From NCBI GenBank assembly GCA_019746095.1, contig JAIESL010000042.1:1-51747 (forward strand): a stretch of DNA of 51,747 bases, in the 5' to 3' direction. The DNA is from Caulobacteraceae bacterium (lineage in GTDB: Bacteria > Pseudomonadota > Alphaproteobacteria > Caulobacterales > Caulobacteraceae). The translations under genes were made by a program, and so were the position numbers. Positions 35,728 through 44,503 of the stretch are shown in pieces. The notes below the pieces were generated by a model. The model did not search any database, was not told the origin of the DNA, and saw only the letters and a program-made list of their open reading frames with translations. The stretch's first letter is position 1, and the number at the start of each line of letters is the position of its first letter.

Positions 35728-37968
35728 ATGCCCTTCCCCGCCAGTCATCCCGCGCTTGACCGCGCCCTTTCCGAACGCGGCTATGCCGAGCCCACGCCGG
35801 TACAGTCCGCCGTGCTGGAGGCCGAACAGGGTCGCGATCTGCTGGTTTCGGCCCAGACCGGTTCGGGCAAGACCGTCGCCTTCGGCCTGGCCCTGGCCCC
35901 CACCCTGCTGGGCGAGGCCGAGAAATTCGCCGAGTTCGGCGCGCCGGTGGCCCTGGTCATCGCCCCGACCCGCGAACTGGCGCTGCAGGTCTCCAATGAA
36001 CTGCAATGGCTCTATGCCCAGACGGGAGCCCGGATCGTCTCCTGCGTCGGCGGCATGGACCCCAAGGTCGAGCGTCGGGCGCTGGAACGCGGCTGCCACA
36101 TCGTCGTCGGTACGCCCGGCCGCCTGCGCGACCACCTCGAGCGCGGTTCGCTGGACCTGACGACCCTCCAGGCCGTCGTGCTCGATGAAGCCGACGAGAT
36201 GCTGGACATGGGCTTCCACGAGGACCTGACCTTCATCCTCGAGACCGCCCCGGCCGAGCGCCGCACCCTGATGTTCTCGGCCACCCTGGCGCGCGACATC
36301 GTGCAACTGGCCAAGACCTATCAGAAGAACGCCCTGCGCATCGACACGGTCGCAGGCAATGCCTCGCACGCCGACATCGAATACAAGGCCATCCGCGTCG
36401 CCCCGAACGAGGTCGAACTCGCGGTCGTGAACGTGCTGCGCTATTTCGAGGCCCCCGGGGCCCTGGTGTTCGCCAACACCCGGGAACGGGTCAAACATCT
36501 GACCTCGAGCCTGCGGGAACGCGGCTTCTCGGTTGTCGGCCTGTCCGGCGAACTGACCCAGAGCCAGCGTTCGGAAGCGCTTCAGGCCCTGCGCGACGGC
36601 CATGCCCGCGTCTGTGTCGCCACCGATGTGGCCGCCCGCGGGCTGGACCTGCCCGATCTGGGGCTGGTCATCCATGCCGAGATCCCGGTCAACAAGGCCG
36701 GGCTGCTGCACCGTTCGGGCCGCACCGGCCGCGCCGGCAAGAAGGGCGTCTCCGTCCTGCTGGTCAGCTATACGCGCCGCCGCAAGGTCGAGCTGATGCT
36801 GCAGTCGGCCTCGATCAACGCCGAATGGTCGGGCCCGCCCTCGGCCGAGATGATCCTCGAGAACGACCGCAAGCGGATGCTGGCCGACCCGGTCCTGACT
36901 GCGCCGGTCGAGGACGAGGAGATGCTGGTGCTCGGCCGCCAGCTGCTGGAGAAGACCACGCCCGAACAGGTCGCGGCGGCCCTGATCCGTCTCTACCAGC
37001 AGAAGCTGCCGGCCCCGGAAGACGTCTATGACGACGAGCGGATGAAGCGCCAGCAGGCCACCGGCAAGAATGACAAGGGCCAGCCGGACGTCCCCTATAC
37101 GGACTTCGCCCGCGGCGGCGACATGACCTGGTACCGGATCAATATCGGCCGCGACAAGAATGCCGATCCGAAATGGCTGATGCCGACCATCTGCCGTCTG
37201 GGTCATGTGACCAAGCGCGACATCGGCTCGATCAAGATCTTCGAGCGCGAGACCAAGTTCGAGATCACCCAGGAAATGCAGGCCAAGTTCGAGGCCGCCA
37301 TCGCCCTGGGCCTGGAGGACGGTGTGAAGATCGATCCGGCCGTCAAGCCGGGTCCGTCGGAGAAGCCTGTCAGCCGCTGGGACAAGAAGCCCGCCGGCGG
37401 CGATCGCCCCGACAAGAAGCCCTGGAAGGCCCGCGAGGACAGCGGCGACAAGCCAGCCTGGAAGCCGCGCGAGGATCGCCCCGAAGGCGCGAAGAAGCCG
37501 TGGGTCAAGCGCGACGATGCGGCTCCGGCCGAGAAGAAGCCGTGGGTGAAGCGCGACGATGCGGGTCCGGCAGCCGAAGGCAAGAAGCCCTGGGTCAAGC
37601 GCGAGGAGACCGGCGACAAGCCCGCCTGGAAGGCCCGCGAGGACCGGCCGCAGGGTGAGAAGAAGCCGTGGGTCAAGCGGGACGACTCCCCTGCCCCGGC
37701 CGCCGAGGGCAAGAAACCCTGGGTCAAGCGCACGCCGAACGATCCGACTCCGGAAGGCAAGAAGCCCTGGGTGAAAAAGCCCGCCGCCGAAGGCAAGACG
37801 CCCTGGGCGCCGCGTTCCGACGCCGAGACCGCTCCTGCCGCCGCGGCCGGCGACAGGCCGTGGAAGGGCAAGCCCAAGGGCGGCGACCGGCCGTGGGCGG
37901 CCAAGGACGCGCGCGGCAAGCCCGCGGCACCGCGAGCGCCGTACAAGTCCAAGGGACCGCGCAGCTAG
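35728..37968 (+). CDS. DEAD-box RNA helicase with DbpA-type domain and KPW-repeat tail
   Basis: 746 residues. Helicase motifs: Q-motif TPVQ, I AQTGSGKT, Ia APTRELA, II DEAD (VLDEADEMLDMG), III SAT, V ATDVAARGLDLP, VI HRSGRTGRAGK. A DbpA-like RNA-binding domain is at about 470-535 (DMTWYRINIGRDKNADPKWLMPTICRLGHVTKRDIGSIKI). From about 565 to the end is a basic low-complexity tail with twelve KPW-type repeats, typical unit KKPWVKRDD. The role is probably ribosome assembly or structured-RNA remodelling. ATG at 35728 (MPFPASHPALDRAL) is chosen; an upstream TTG/ATG would add only six residues. Confidence 0.94.
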   Translation: MPFPASHPALDRALSERGYAEPTPVQSAVLEAEQGRDLLVSAQTGSGKTVAFGLALAPTLLGEAEKFAEFGAPVALVIAPTRELALQVSNELQWLYAQTGARIVSCVGGMDPKVERRALERGCHIVVGTPGRLRDHLERGSLDLTTLQAVVLDEADEMLDMGFHEDLTFILETAPAERRTLMFSATLARDIVQLAKTYQKNALRIDTVAGNASHADIEYKAIRVAPNEVELAVVNVLRYFEAPGALVFANTRERVKHLTSSLRERGFSVVGLSGELTQSQRSEALQALRDGHARVCVATDVAARGLDLPDLGLVIHAEIPVNKAGLLHRSGRTGRAGKKGVSVLLVSYTRRRKVELMLQSASINAEWSGPPSAEMILENDRKRMLADPVLTAPVEDEEMLVLGRQLLEKTTPEQVAAALIRLYQQKLPAPEDVYDDERMKRQQATGKNDKGQPDVPYTDFARGGDMTWYRINIGRDKNADPKWLMPTICRLGHVTKRDIGSIKIFERETKFEITQEMQAKFEAAIALGLEDGVKIDPAVKPGPSEKPVSRWDKKPAGGDRPDKKPWKAREDSGDKPAWKPREDRPEGAKKPWVKRDDAAPAEKKPWVKRDDAGPAAEGKKPWVKREETGDKPAWKAREDRPQGEKKPWVKRDDSPAPAAEGKKPWVKRTPNDPTPEGKKPWVKKPAAEGKTPWAPRSDAETAPAAAAGDRPWKGKPKGGDRPWAAKDARGKPAAPRAPYKSKGPRS

Positions 37969-37989
37969 GGACAGCGCAGGGGATTCACA

Positions 37990-38307
37990 ATGATCAGCTT
38001 GTTTTGGATCCTGGCCATTCCCGCACTCGCCGTTATCGCCCTCGCCGCTGTCATCGGTGCGCGGTTGGGGAAACGGATGGATCGCGCGACCCCTTCTGGG
38101 CCCCCCGTCGAACACAGGCCCAGGCCGCTGGCTTCGCGGGTACTCACCACCCTGTCCTGCCTCGCGATGCTGTCGGCCCTAGTGATGGCGGTGCATCGTC
38201 GGAATATGGATCTGTATCCGATAGCGGGAGGCGTCTTGATGGCGCTATTCCTTCTCGGAGGCGCGGCTGGAATTGTGAACCGGCGCGTCTATGGCTTCTG
38301 GATATAG
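37990..38307 (+). CDS. Small membrane protein, unknown function
   Basis: 105 residues with three hydrophobic segments: about 3-25 (LFWILAIPALAVIALAAVIGA), 50-67 (VLTTLSCLAMLSALVMAV) and 78-96 (IAGGVLMALFLLGGAAGI). GGGG lies upstream of the ATG at fair spacing. No family recognised. It follows the helicase gene by 21 bases and may be read with it. Confidence 0.7.
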   Translation: MISLFWILAIPALAVIALAAVIGARLGKRMDRATPSGPPVEHRPRPLASRVLTTLSCLAMLSALVMAVHRRNMDLYPIAGGVLMALFLLGGAAGIVNRRVYGFWI

Positions 38308-38338
38308 AACGCCTCGCCATGCGGGTTTGCGCCTGACC

Positions 38339-38352
38339 TGTAACCGTTTACA
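38339..38352. promoter_or_regulatory. LacI-family-like operator upstream of the ABC ATPase
   Basis: TGTAACCGTTTACA is palindromic in 12 of 14 positions with a central CG step, the usual form of LacI/GalR-family sites. It lies 36 bases before the ATPase start. No LacI-type gene is in the window. Confidence 0.5.
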
Positions 38353-38387
38353 GTAACCGCAAAACAAGAAGCTGCGGGCAGGAAAAC

Positions 38388-39470
38388 ATGGCGGACGTCC
38401 GGCTGACCGGCGTGACCAAGCGCTTCGGGGCCACCGAGGTTCTGAAGGGCGTCGACCTGGAGATCGCCGACGGTGAGTTCGTGGTCTTCGTCGGGCCGTC
38501 GGGCTGTGGCAAGTCCACCCTGCTGCGCACCATCGCGGGACTGGAAGAGACGGACGGCGGCGACATCGCCATCGGCGGGCGGTCGGTCAATGACCTGTCG
38601 CCGTCCGACCGGGGCATCGCCATGGTGTTCCAGTCCTATGCCCTCTATCCGCACATGAGCGTCTACGAGAACATGGCCTTCGGCCTGAAGCTGGCCAAGG
38701 CGGACAGGGCCGAGATCGACCGGCGGGTGCGCGGGGCGGCCGAGACGCTGAACATCACCGACCTGCTGCAGCGCAAGCCCAAGGCCCTGTCCGGCGGCCA
38801 GCGCCAGCGCGTCGCCATCGGCCGGGCCATTGTGCGCGAGCCGCAGGTCTTCCTGTTCGACGAGCCCCTGTCCAACCTCGACGCCGCCCTGCGGGTGCGG
38901 ATGCGCTATGAGTTCGCCAGCCTGCACGCGCGGCTGAAGACGACCATGGTCTATGTCACCCATGACCAGGTCGAGGCCATGACCCTGGCCGACCGGATCG
39001 TGGTGCTGAACGCCGGGCGAATCGAACAGGTCGGCAAGCCGATGGAACTGTACGAACGGCCCCGCAACCTGTTCGTCGCCGAGTTCATCGGCAGTCCGAA
39101 GATGAACCTGCTGCCGGCCGAGATCGTCAGCGCGACCGCAAAGGGCGCGACCGTGCGCACCGCGGCGGGCGAGACGCTGACGGTGGCGGTCGATGCGGGC
39201 CGCGCGAGCGCCGGTGACAAGGTCACCCTCGGCATCCGGCCAGAACATCTGACGACCGCGGGCAAGGGCGACGCCGTGTCGGCGAAGGTCATCTTCGTCG
39301 AAACCCTCGGCCACGCCACCTACGCCTATCTGACGGCGGGCGAGGAACCGGTGACCGTCCTGCTGCCCGGTGATGTGCGGCCGTCCGCGGGCGAGACGCT
39401 GGACCTGAAGGTCCCGGCCGATCAGGCGCATCTTTTCGACGCCGACGGCGAGGCTTTCGACCGTCTGTAG
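38388..39470 (+). CDS. Sugar-type ABC transporter ATP-binding protein (MalK/UgpC family)
   Basis: 360 residues. Walker [10 protein letters not shown] (36-44), Q-loop FQSYALYP, signature LSGGQRQR (134-141), Walker B VFLFDEP (154-160), H-loop VTHDQ. The C-terminal regulatory part (about 235-360) has the MalK-type OB folds ([23 protein letters not shown]). These ATPases drive uptake of oligosaccharides or glycerol phosphate and can serve several permeases. No permease or binding-protein gene adjoins it, so it may act with partners elsewhere. The palindrome at 38339 suggests sugar-responsive control. Confidence 0.93.
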   Translation: MADVRLTGVTKRFGATEVLKGVDLEIADGEFVVFVGPSGCGKSTLLRTIAGLEETDGGDIAIGGRSVNDLSPSDRGIAMVFQSYALYPHMSVYENMAFGLKLAKADRAEIDRRVRGAAETLNITDLLQRKPKALSGGQRQRVAIGRAIVREPQVFLFDEPLSNLDAALRVRMRYEFASLHARLKTTMVYVTHDQVEAMTLADRIVVLNAGRIEQVGKPMELYERPRNLFVAEFIGSPKMNLLPAEIVSATAKGATVRTAAGETLTVAVDAGRASAGDKVTLGIRPEHLTTAGKGDAVSAKVIFVETLGHATYAYLTAGEEPVTVLLPGDVRPSAGETLDLKVPADQAHLFDADGEAFDRL

Positions 39471-39515
39471 GCGGCACGTGTTGCATCGCACAAGCGGGTC
39501 GCCATAGATGGTGGG

Positions 39516-40553
39516 ATGCCCGCACCGGCCAAGCTGACCATCGACCTGAACGCCCTCGCGGCGAATTTCCGCACGCTGGAGGCCGTCGGCGGCGTTCCCG
39601 TGCATCCGGTGGTCAAGGCCGACAGCTATGGCCTCGGGGCCGCCGCCTGTGCGGGACGGCTGATGGCCGAGGGGGCGCGGACCTTCTTTGTCGCCCGGGC
39701 CGGCGAGGGCGAGCGTCTGCGGGCGGCCCTGGGGGCTGAGCCGGCCATCTATGTGCTGGACGGCTGCCTGACCGGACGGGCGGCGCGGCTGAGGGCGGCG
39801 GACCTGCGGCCTGTGCTCAACGCCGATGCCCAGCTGGCCGAATGGCAGGCCGCGGGCGGCGGGGCCTGCGGCATCCAGATCGACACAGGCATGAACCGGC
39901 TCGGCTTCCGTCCCGAGGCTGCGCCGGCGCCGTTCGAGGGGCTGGCGCTGGTGCTGAGCCACCTGGCCTGTGCCGACGACCCGACCGAGCCGATGAACGC
40001 CCGGCAGCGGGATGCCTTTGCAGCGGCGGCGGCGCGTTATCCGGGGACGGTGCGCTCATTCGCCAATTCCGGCGGCGTCTTCCTCGGGGCCGACTATGCC
40101 TTCGATGCGACCCAGCCCGGCATCTGCCTGTACGGCGGCGGGCCCGAGGGGCGGCCGGATCCGCGGATCCGGCCTGTGGCCACGCTGACGGCCGAGGTGC
40201 TGCAGGTGCGCGAGGTCCCGGCGGGCGAGAGCGTCGGCTACTCACGCGGCTTCGTGGCGGGCAGAGCGACCCGGATTGCGACCTGTGCGGCGGGATACGC
40301 CGACGGTGTGCTGCGGAGCTACAGCCCGAAGGGGCTGGTGTTCGTGGCGGGCGAACTGCGGCCGATCGTCGGGCGGGTGTCGATGGACGCCTGTGCGGTG
40401 GATGTAACCGGCCTCGATGTCGCGGTCGGCGACCCGGTGGAGCTGTTCGGCGCCAACCGGATGCTGGACGATGCCGGCGCTGCGGCCGGCACCATCGGCT
40501 ATGAACTGATCAGCGCGATCAATGCGCGGGTGCCGCGCGTCTATATCGGCTGA
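39516..40553 (+). CDS. alr: Alanine racemase
   Basis: 345-residue PLP enzyme making D-alanine for peptidoglycan. The PLP lysine is Lys34 in PVVKADSYGLGA (the usual AYGHG is SYGLG here). Further landmarks: QIDTGMNRLGF, the second catalytic tyrosine in GESVGYSRGF, CAAGYADGVLR and GRVSMDACAVDV. The C-terminal beta domain ends RVPRVYIG. ATG at 39516 follows the ABC ATPase gene by 45 bases on the same strand. Confidence 0.95.
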   Translation: MPAPAKLTIDLNALAANFRTLEAVGGVPVHPVVKADSYGLGAAACAGRLMAEGARTFFVARAGEGERLRAALGAEPAIYVLDGCLTGRAARLRAADLRPVLNADAQLAEWQAAGGGACGIQIDTGMNRLGFRPEAAPAPFEGLALVLSHLACADDPTEPMNARQRDAFAAAAARYPGTVRSFANSGGVFLGADYAFDATQPGICLYGGGPEGRPDPRIRPVATLTAEVLQVREVPAGESVGYSRGFVAGRATRIATCAAGYADGVLRSYSPKGLVFVAGELRPIVGRVSMDACAVDVTGLDVAVGDPVELFGANRMLDDAGAAAGTIGYELISAINARVPRVYIG

Positions 40554-40559
40554 GGCGGC

Positions 40560-41837
40560 TCAGCGCGCGTCGCGCACCACGTCGCCGCCCTTGATGACCA
40601 CGGGCACCGTCTCCAGCATCCGTACATCGGCGAGCGGGTCACCGGACACCGCGATCAGGTCGCCGTAGCGGCCGGGCACAATGGCCCCGACATCGCCTTC
40701 CCGGCCGAGCGCCTGGGCGGCGTTCCAGGTGGCAGTGCGGATCGCCTCGGCCGGGGTCATGCCATATTCGACCATGATGGCGAACTGCCGGGCGTTCTGG
40801 CCGTGCGGATAGATGGCGGCGTCGCTGCCGAAGACCATCCGGGCCCCGGCGCGGTGGGCGGCGCGGAAGCCGTCGCGCTGGACCTGGGCGGTCTCGCGGT
40901 CCTTGCGCAGATTGTCCTCGGTGACCCCGAACTCCGTGCCCGTCGCCTGGGTGAAGTCGGTATTGTAGATGTCCATAGACAGCCAGGTCCCGTGCTGGAC
41001 GGCCAGGCGGATGCCCTCGGCGTCGATCATCGAGGCATGTTCGATCGTGTCGATGCCGGCGCGGATGGCGTCACGGATGCCCGAGGCCCCGTGGGCGTGG
41101 GCGGCGACCTTGAGGCCCCACATATGGGCCTCATCGGCGACGGCGGTCAGCTCGGCCAGGGTCATCTGCTGCTGGCCGGGTTCGGTGTTGCGCGAGAAGA
41201 CGCCGCCGGTGGCGCAGACCTTGATCACCTGGGCCCCGTATTTGCGCACCTCGCGCACGGCATGGCGGGCGTTCTCGACGCCGTCGGTGTTGAACGGATT
41301 GGCCTGGGCCATGGAGTACGGCATGCCGGTGACGTCGCAGTGGCCGCCGGTGGCCCCGAAGGAGGCTCCGGAGGAAATGACCCGCGGTCCTTCGACGAAG
41401 CCGCCGTCGATGGCCTGGCGCAGGGCCACATCGGCGAAGGCCGGGCCGCCGAGGTTCCGAACGGTGGTGAAACCGGCCATCAGATTGGCCCGGGCGTGGG
41501 GGACCTGAAGCACCGCGCCGAAGCCGTCGGCGTAGTCCAGCTCGTTCCAGCCCGAGACATAGGGAGTCGAGGCCAGGTGGACATGCATGTCGATCAGGCC
41601 GGGCAGCAGGGTCAGGCCGGGCAGGTCAAGGCGGCGCGCATCGGCCGGCAGGTTCGCGGGCGCGGCGGTCCCGACCGAGGTGATCCGGCCGTCGGTGACC
41701 ACGACCACCGGATTGTCGACATAGCGGCCGCGCTCGACATCCACCATGCGCGCCGCGGTGACGACCAGGGTGTCGGCGAAGGCAGGCGTCGCGAGAACAA
41801 GCGCGAGGGCGGCGGCGGCGGCCAGACGATTCAGCAT
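40560..41837 (-). CDS. Secreted amidohydrolase-family dipeptidase (prolidase-like)
   Basis: 425 residues with a signal peptide (1-21, ending PAFA). A binuclear metal site is visible: HVH (85-87), Lys206 in QVIKVCATGG (carboxylated in the family), His247 in AAHAHG, His267 in TIEHASM and Asp339 in FGSDAA. This matches the imidazolonepropionase-like amidohydrolases, including Caulobacter enzymes that split Xaa-Arg/Lys dipeptides; substrate here is inferred. ATG at 41837 has GGGAG seven bases upstream. Convergent with alr. Confidence 0.91.
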   Translation of the reverse strand: MLNRLAAAAALALVLATPAFADTLVVTAARMVDVERGRYVDNPVVVVTDGRITSVGTAAPANLPADARRLDLPGLTLLPGLIDMHVHLASTPYVSGWNELDYADGFGAVLQVPHARANLMAGFTTVRNLGGPAFADVALRQAIDGGFVEGPRVISSGASFGATGGHCDVTGMPYSMAQANPFNTDGVENARHAVREVRKYGAQVIKVCATGGVFSRNTEPGQQQMTLAELTAVADEAHMWGLKVAAHAHGASGIRDAIRAGIDTIEHASMIDAEGIRLAVQHGTWLSMDIYNTDFTQATGTEFGVTEDNLRKDRETAQVQRDGFRAAHRAGARMVFGSDAAIYPHGQNARQFAIMVEYGMTPAEAIRTATWNAAQALGREGDVGAIVPGRYGDLIAVSGDPLADVRMLETVPVVIKGGDVVRDAR

Positions 41838-41947
41838 GGTGGTACTCCCCAAAGACGGCGGCGAAGCTTGCATGGCCAGACCGGCGGGGCAACTCAGGGC
41901 GGCCCCCCTCCCCGTCGGTTTTGCCGACAGGGAGGAGACGAGGAGGC

Positions 41948-43156
41948 CTAGCCGCCGCGGCCGCCGTGTTTGGCATATTCCAGACGGGCCACCGTGCGGT
42001 TGTGGACCTCATCGGGGCCGTCGGCGATGCGGAGGGTGCGGACCATGCCGTACATCTCGGCCAGCGGCGTGTCAGCCGAAACTCCGGCGGCACCGAAGGC
42101 CTGGATGGCATCGTCGAGGATCTGAAGCGCCATGCGCGGGGCGGCGACCTTGATCTGGGCGATCTCGGACTTGGCGTTCTTGGCGCCGGCCTCGTCCATC
42201 AGCCAGGCGGCCTTCAGCACCAGCAAGCGGCACATCTCGATATTGGTGCGGGCCTCGCCGATGCGCTGCTCCCAGACCGAATGCTCGGCGAGGGTTTTCT
42301 TGAAGGCCGTCCGCGACAGCAACCGCTTTGTCATCAGTTCCAGCGCCCGCTCGGCCACACCGATAGTGCGCATACAGTGGTGGATCCGGCCGGGCCCGAG
42401 GCGGCCCTGGGCGATCTCGAATCCGCGGCCCTCGCCGGCGATGAGGTTCTCGACCGGTACGCGGACATTCTCCAGCACCACCTCGGCATGGCCGATCGGC
42501 CGCTCGTCATAGCCGAACACCGACAGCATCCGCTCGATCCGGAAACCGGGGGTGTTGGTCGGAACGATGATCTGGGACTGCTGGGCATGGGTGGCGGCGG
42601 CGGGGTCGGTCTTGCCCATGACGATGGTCACCGCGACATTCGGGTGACCCATATTCGTCGACCACCATTTGCGGCCGTTGATCACATAGTGATCGCCGTC
42701 GCGCACGATGCGGGTCTGGATGTTGGTGGCGTCAGACGAGGCCACCTCGGGCTCGGTCATCAGGAAGGCGGAGCGGATTTCTCCGGCCATCAGGGGCTTG
42801 AGCCACTTCGCCTGTTGCTCGGCGTTCCCGTACATATGGAGCACCTCCATATTGCCGGTGTCCGGGGCGTTGCAGTTGAACACCTCGGCCGACCAAAGGT
42901 GTCGCCCCATCAACTCGGCCAAGGGGGCGTATTCGAGGTTGGTCAGGCCCGCACCGTGTTCGCCGGGAAGAAACATGTTCCACAGGCCGGCCGCGCGGGC
43001 CTGGGCCTTCATCTCTTCCATCGCCGGCGGCTGTCGGGTGTGATCCTCGCGGACCTGGGCGCGGTACTCTTCCTCGCGCGGCAGGACTTGGTCGTCGAGG
43101 AAACGCTGCACGCGCTCCTGCCAGTGCAGGGCCCTGTCGCTGTGACGAAATTCCAT
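41948..43156 (-). CDS. Acyl-CoA dehydrogenase (ACAD10/11-like)
   Basis: 402-residue flavoenzyme. Landmarks: GLWNMFLPGEHGAGLTNLEYAPLAELMGR, FLMTEPEVASSDATNI (FAD/substrate loop), VINGRKWWSTNMG, GPGRIHHCMRTIG and the C-terminal RIADGPDEVHNRTVARLE. The DGPDEVH ending is typical of the ACAD10/11 branch. It oxidises acyl-CoA chains, precise substrate unknown. It is on the same strand as the SCP2-like gene upstream, but a terminator-like hairpin (43171-43209) lies between them. Confidence 0.93.
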   Translation of the reverse strand: MEFRHSDRALHWQERVQRFLDDQVLPREEEYRAQVREDHTRQPPAMEEMKAQARAAGLWNMFLPGEHGAGLTNLEYAPLAELMGRHLWSAEVFNCNAPDTGNMEVLHMYGNAEQQAKWLKPLMAGEIRSAFLMTEPEVASSDATNIQTRIVRDGDHYVINGRKWWSTNMGHPNVAVTIVMGKTDPAAATHAQQSQIIVPTNTPGFRIERMLSVFGYDERPIGHAEVVLENVRVPVENLIAGEGRGFEIAQGRLGPGRIHHCMRTIGVAERALELMTKRLLSRTAFKKTLAEHSVWEQRIGEARTNIEMCRLLVLKAAWLMDEAGAKNAKSEIAQIKVAAPRMALQILDDAIQAFGAAGVSADTPLAEMYGMVRTLRIADGPDEVHNRTVARLEYAKHGGRGG

Positions 43157-43170
43157 GGTCGTGCTCCCGA

Positions 43171-43209
43171 AAAAGAAAACGGCGCGATCCCTCTGCAGGA
43201 CCGCGCCGT
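43171..43209 (-). terminator. Intrinsic terminator between the SCP2-like and acyl-CoA dehydrogenase genes
   Basis: On the minus strand, ACGGCGCG (43209-43202) pairs exactly with CGCGCCGT (43186-43179), loop 15 bases, followed by TTTTCTTTTT. It ends the SCP2-like transcript or attenuates read-through into the dehydrogenase gene. Confidence 0.8.
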
Positions 43210-43232
43210 GGAATACCTAACGTCAGATCACA

Positions 43233-43538
43233 TCAGCGCTTCAGCAGCGGGGCCAGCTTCTGGGCGATCATCATGTCGCCGGCGATCTTCAGCTTGCCCT
43301 GCATGAAGGCCATCATCGGGTCCAGCTGGCCGTTCGACAGGGCCATGAAGTCATCCCAGTTCATCGACACCGTGGCGTCGGCGGGCTTGTCCTCATTGGT
43401 GACGGAGTTCGGCACCGAGGCCCCGTCGATGAAGATCTTGCCGGCATCGCCCAGGTCGAGCTTGACGGTCTTGCCCAGACCGCAGTTGTCGCCAACGGCG
43501 CCGCGGATGTGTTCGGTGACTTGAGCCAGGTCGGCCAT
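43233..43538 (-). CDS. SCP2 sterol-binding domain protein
   Basis: 101 residues making up a single SCP2 domain: LDLGDAGKIFIDG, DATVSMNWDDFMALSNGQLDPMMAFMQGKLKIAGDMMIAQKL, the standard C-terminal lipid-binding motif. Small SCP2 proteins bind fatty acyl-CoAs or other lipids in the cytoplasm. Placement upstream of an acyl-CoA dehydrogenase gene fits fatty-acid handling. Confidence 0.93.
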   Translation of the reverse strand: MADLAQVTEHIRGAVGDNCGLGKTVKLDLGDAGKIFIDGASVPNSVTNEDKPADATVSMNWDDFMALSNGQLDPMMAFMQGKLKIAGDMMIAQKLAPLLKR

Positions 43539-43900
43539 GCATGCTTCTCCGTGATGCGCGAGTGCCGCTCAGCCGGTTATCGGCCGAGGATCGGACTGAG
43601 CCATCGACCTAGCCCGCGCCCGTGGGTCTGCCAAGGTCACGCGGGGTCAAGTTGGCGCGACATTCTGTGACCCGGACCACACTGCCGCGCGAAATATTCG
43701 GAGCAAGGAGCTGATTTTTCGCCTGAAAAGCGAATAACTCGCCCGACCGGCGCAAGCATCGAGCCTGCGACCCGGTTCCGGTCATTCCTGCGGAACCGTC
43801 GCCTTGCCAAGCGGTTAAGGTTACCATAACGATGATACACCGGTGGATGGACATGGGGTTGTCCGGAAACCCAGTCTACGACAGGATTTGGGGAGCTAAA
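43539..43900. other. 362-base divergent gap upstream of the heptad-repeat protein
   Basis: No gene seen. It carries a near-palindrome GTTAAGGTTACCATAAC (43814-43830) and an AT-richer part around 43705-43740. It must hold promoters for both the SCP2-like and the secreted protein genes. Confidence 0.5.
43814..43830. promoter_or_regulatory. 17-base near-palindrome, candidate operator
   Basis: GTTAAGGTTACCATAAC pairs with its own reverse complement at all but one symmetric position pair and the centre. It sits 71 bases before the GTG of the secreted heptad protein. It resembles TTAA-rich sites bound by cell-cycle regulators in Caulobacter, but it does not fit the TTAA-N7-TTAA consensus. Confidence 0.35.
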
Positions 43901-44362
43901 GTGAAACACATCGTCATAGCCGCCGTGAGCGCCTTGCTGGCCACGGCCGGAAGCGCCGGCACCACCATCGCCCAGGACCGATACTCATCGCCCCCGCCGC
44001 CTTGCCGCGACGGCGGCCCGCGCGACTCCTACGGGGTCTGCGTCTGCGACTACGAAGTCGACTTCTACAACCCGAGCTCGCCCTGGCACGTCGTTCGCGC
44101 CGGGGGACCGGGCATCCGCGTCCGCGGCCGTCCGATCACCATCGCCTCGGGCCGGATCGATATCCAGGGCCCGCCGATCTACGTCGAGGCTCCCCCGATC
44201 CGCATCCAGGCCCCGCAGATCTATCTGCACGCGCCTGAAGTGCATGTCCGCCCGTCCGACGTCACCGTCGAGCCGCCGGAAATCCACTTCTCGGGCTGTG
44301 AAGACGGTCGCGAATGCGAGCCGGTCTCCTCCAGCTACGGTCGCGACGGCGAGCGCGGCTAA
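43901..44362 (+). CDS. Small secreted protein with nine consecutive seven-residue repeats
   Basis: 153 residues. Signal peptide about 1-25 (IVIAAVSALLATAGSAG, cut near AQ). A Cys-rich part follows (Cys35, Cys47, Cys49). From Ile72 to Ile128 an aliphatic residue occurs every seven positions (72, 79, 86, 93, 100, 107, 114, 121, 128), unit roughly I-x-V-x-x-P-x, such as IYVEAPP and IRIQAPQ. Two more Cys (133, 139) close it. This suggests a thin beta-rich or extended repeat fold; function is unknown. The start is GTG 43901 with GGGAG upstream. Confidence 0.85.
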   Translation: MKHIVIAAVSALLATAGSAGTTIAQDRYSSPPPPCRDGGPRDSYGVCVCDYEVDFYNPSSPWHVVRAGGPGIRVRGRPITIASGRIDIQGPPIYVEAPPIRIQAPQIYLHAPEVHVRPSDVTVEPPEIHFSGCEDGRECEPVSSSYGRDGERG

Positions 44363-44425
44363 GGCTGGCCCAAGGGTTCTGGACCGACCGGACCCCGTCC
44401 GGTCGGGACAAGCCTCCAGACTGAA

Positions 44426-44458
44426 AAAAGGCCCGCGCCGCAAGGCGTCGGGCCTTTT
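44426..44458. terminator. Bidirectional intrinsic terminator
   Basis: AAAAGGCCCG-CGCC-GCAA-GGCG-T-CGGGCCTTTT: a ten-base outer stem and four-base inner stem capped by a GCAA tetraloop, with T-runs on both strands. It lies between two convergent genes. Confidence 0.93.
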
Positions 44459-44503
44459 GCCTGTCCGGCCCCGGTTTGCGGAATAGGTGGCCGGCCTGTC
44501 CCG

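Noticed and set aside
37414..37950. CRISPR or non-coding tandem array in the helicase tail
   Set aside because: The repeats are in frame, of uneven spacing and encode KPW units; there are no spacers.
43814..43830. CtrA binding site
   Set aside because: It lacks TTAA-N7-TTAA; only part of the motif is present, so no specific regulator is claimed.
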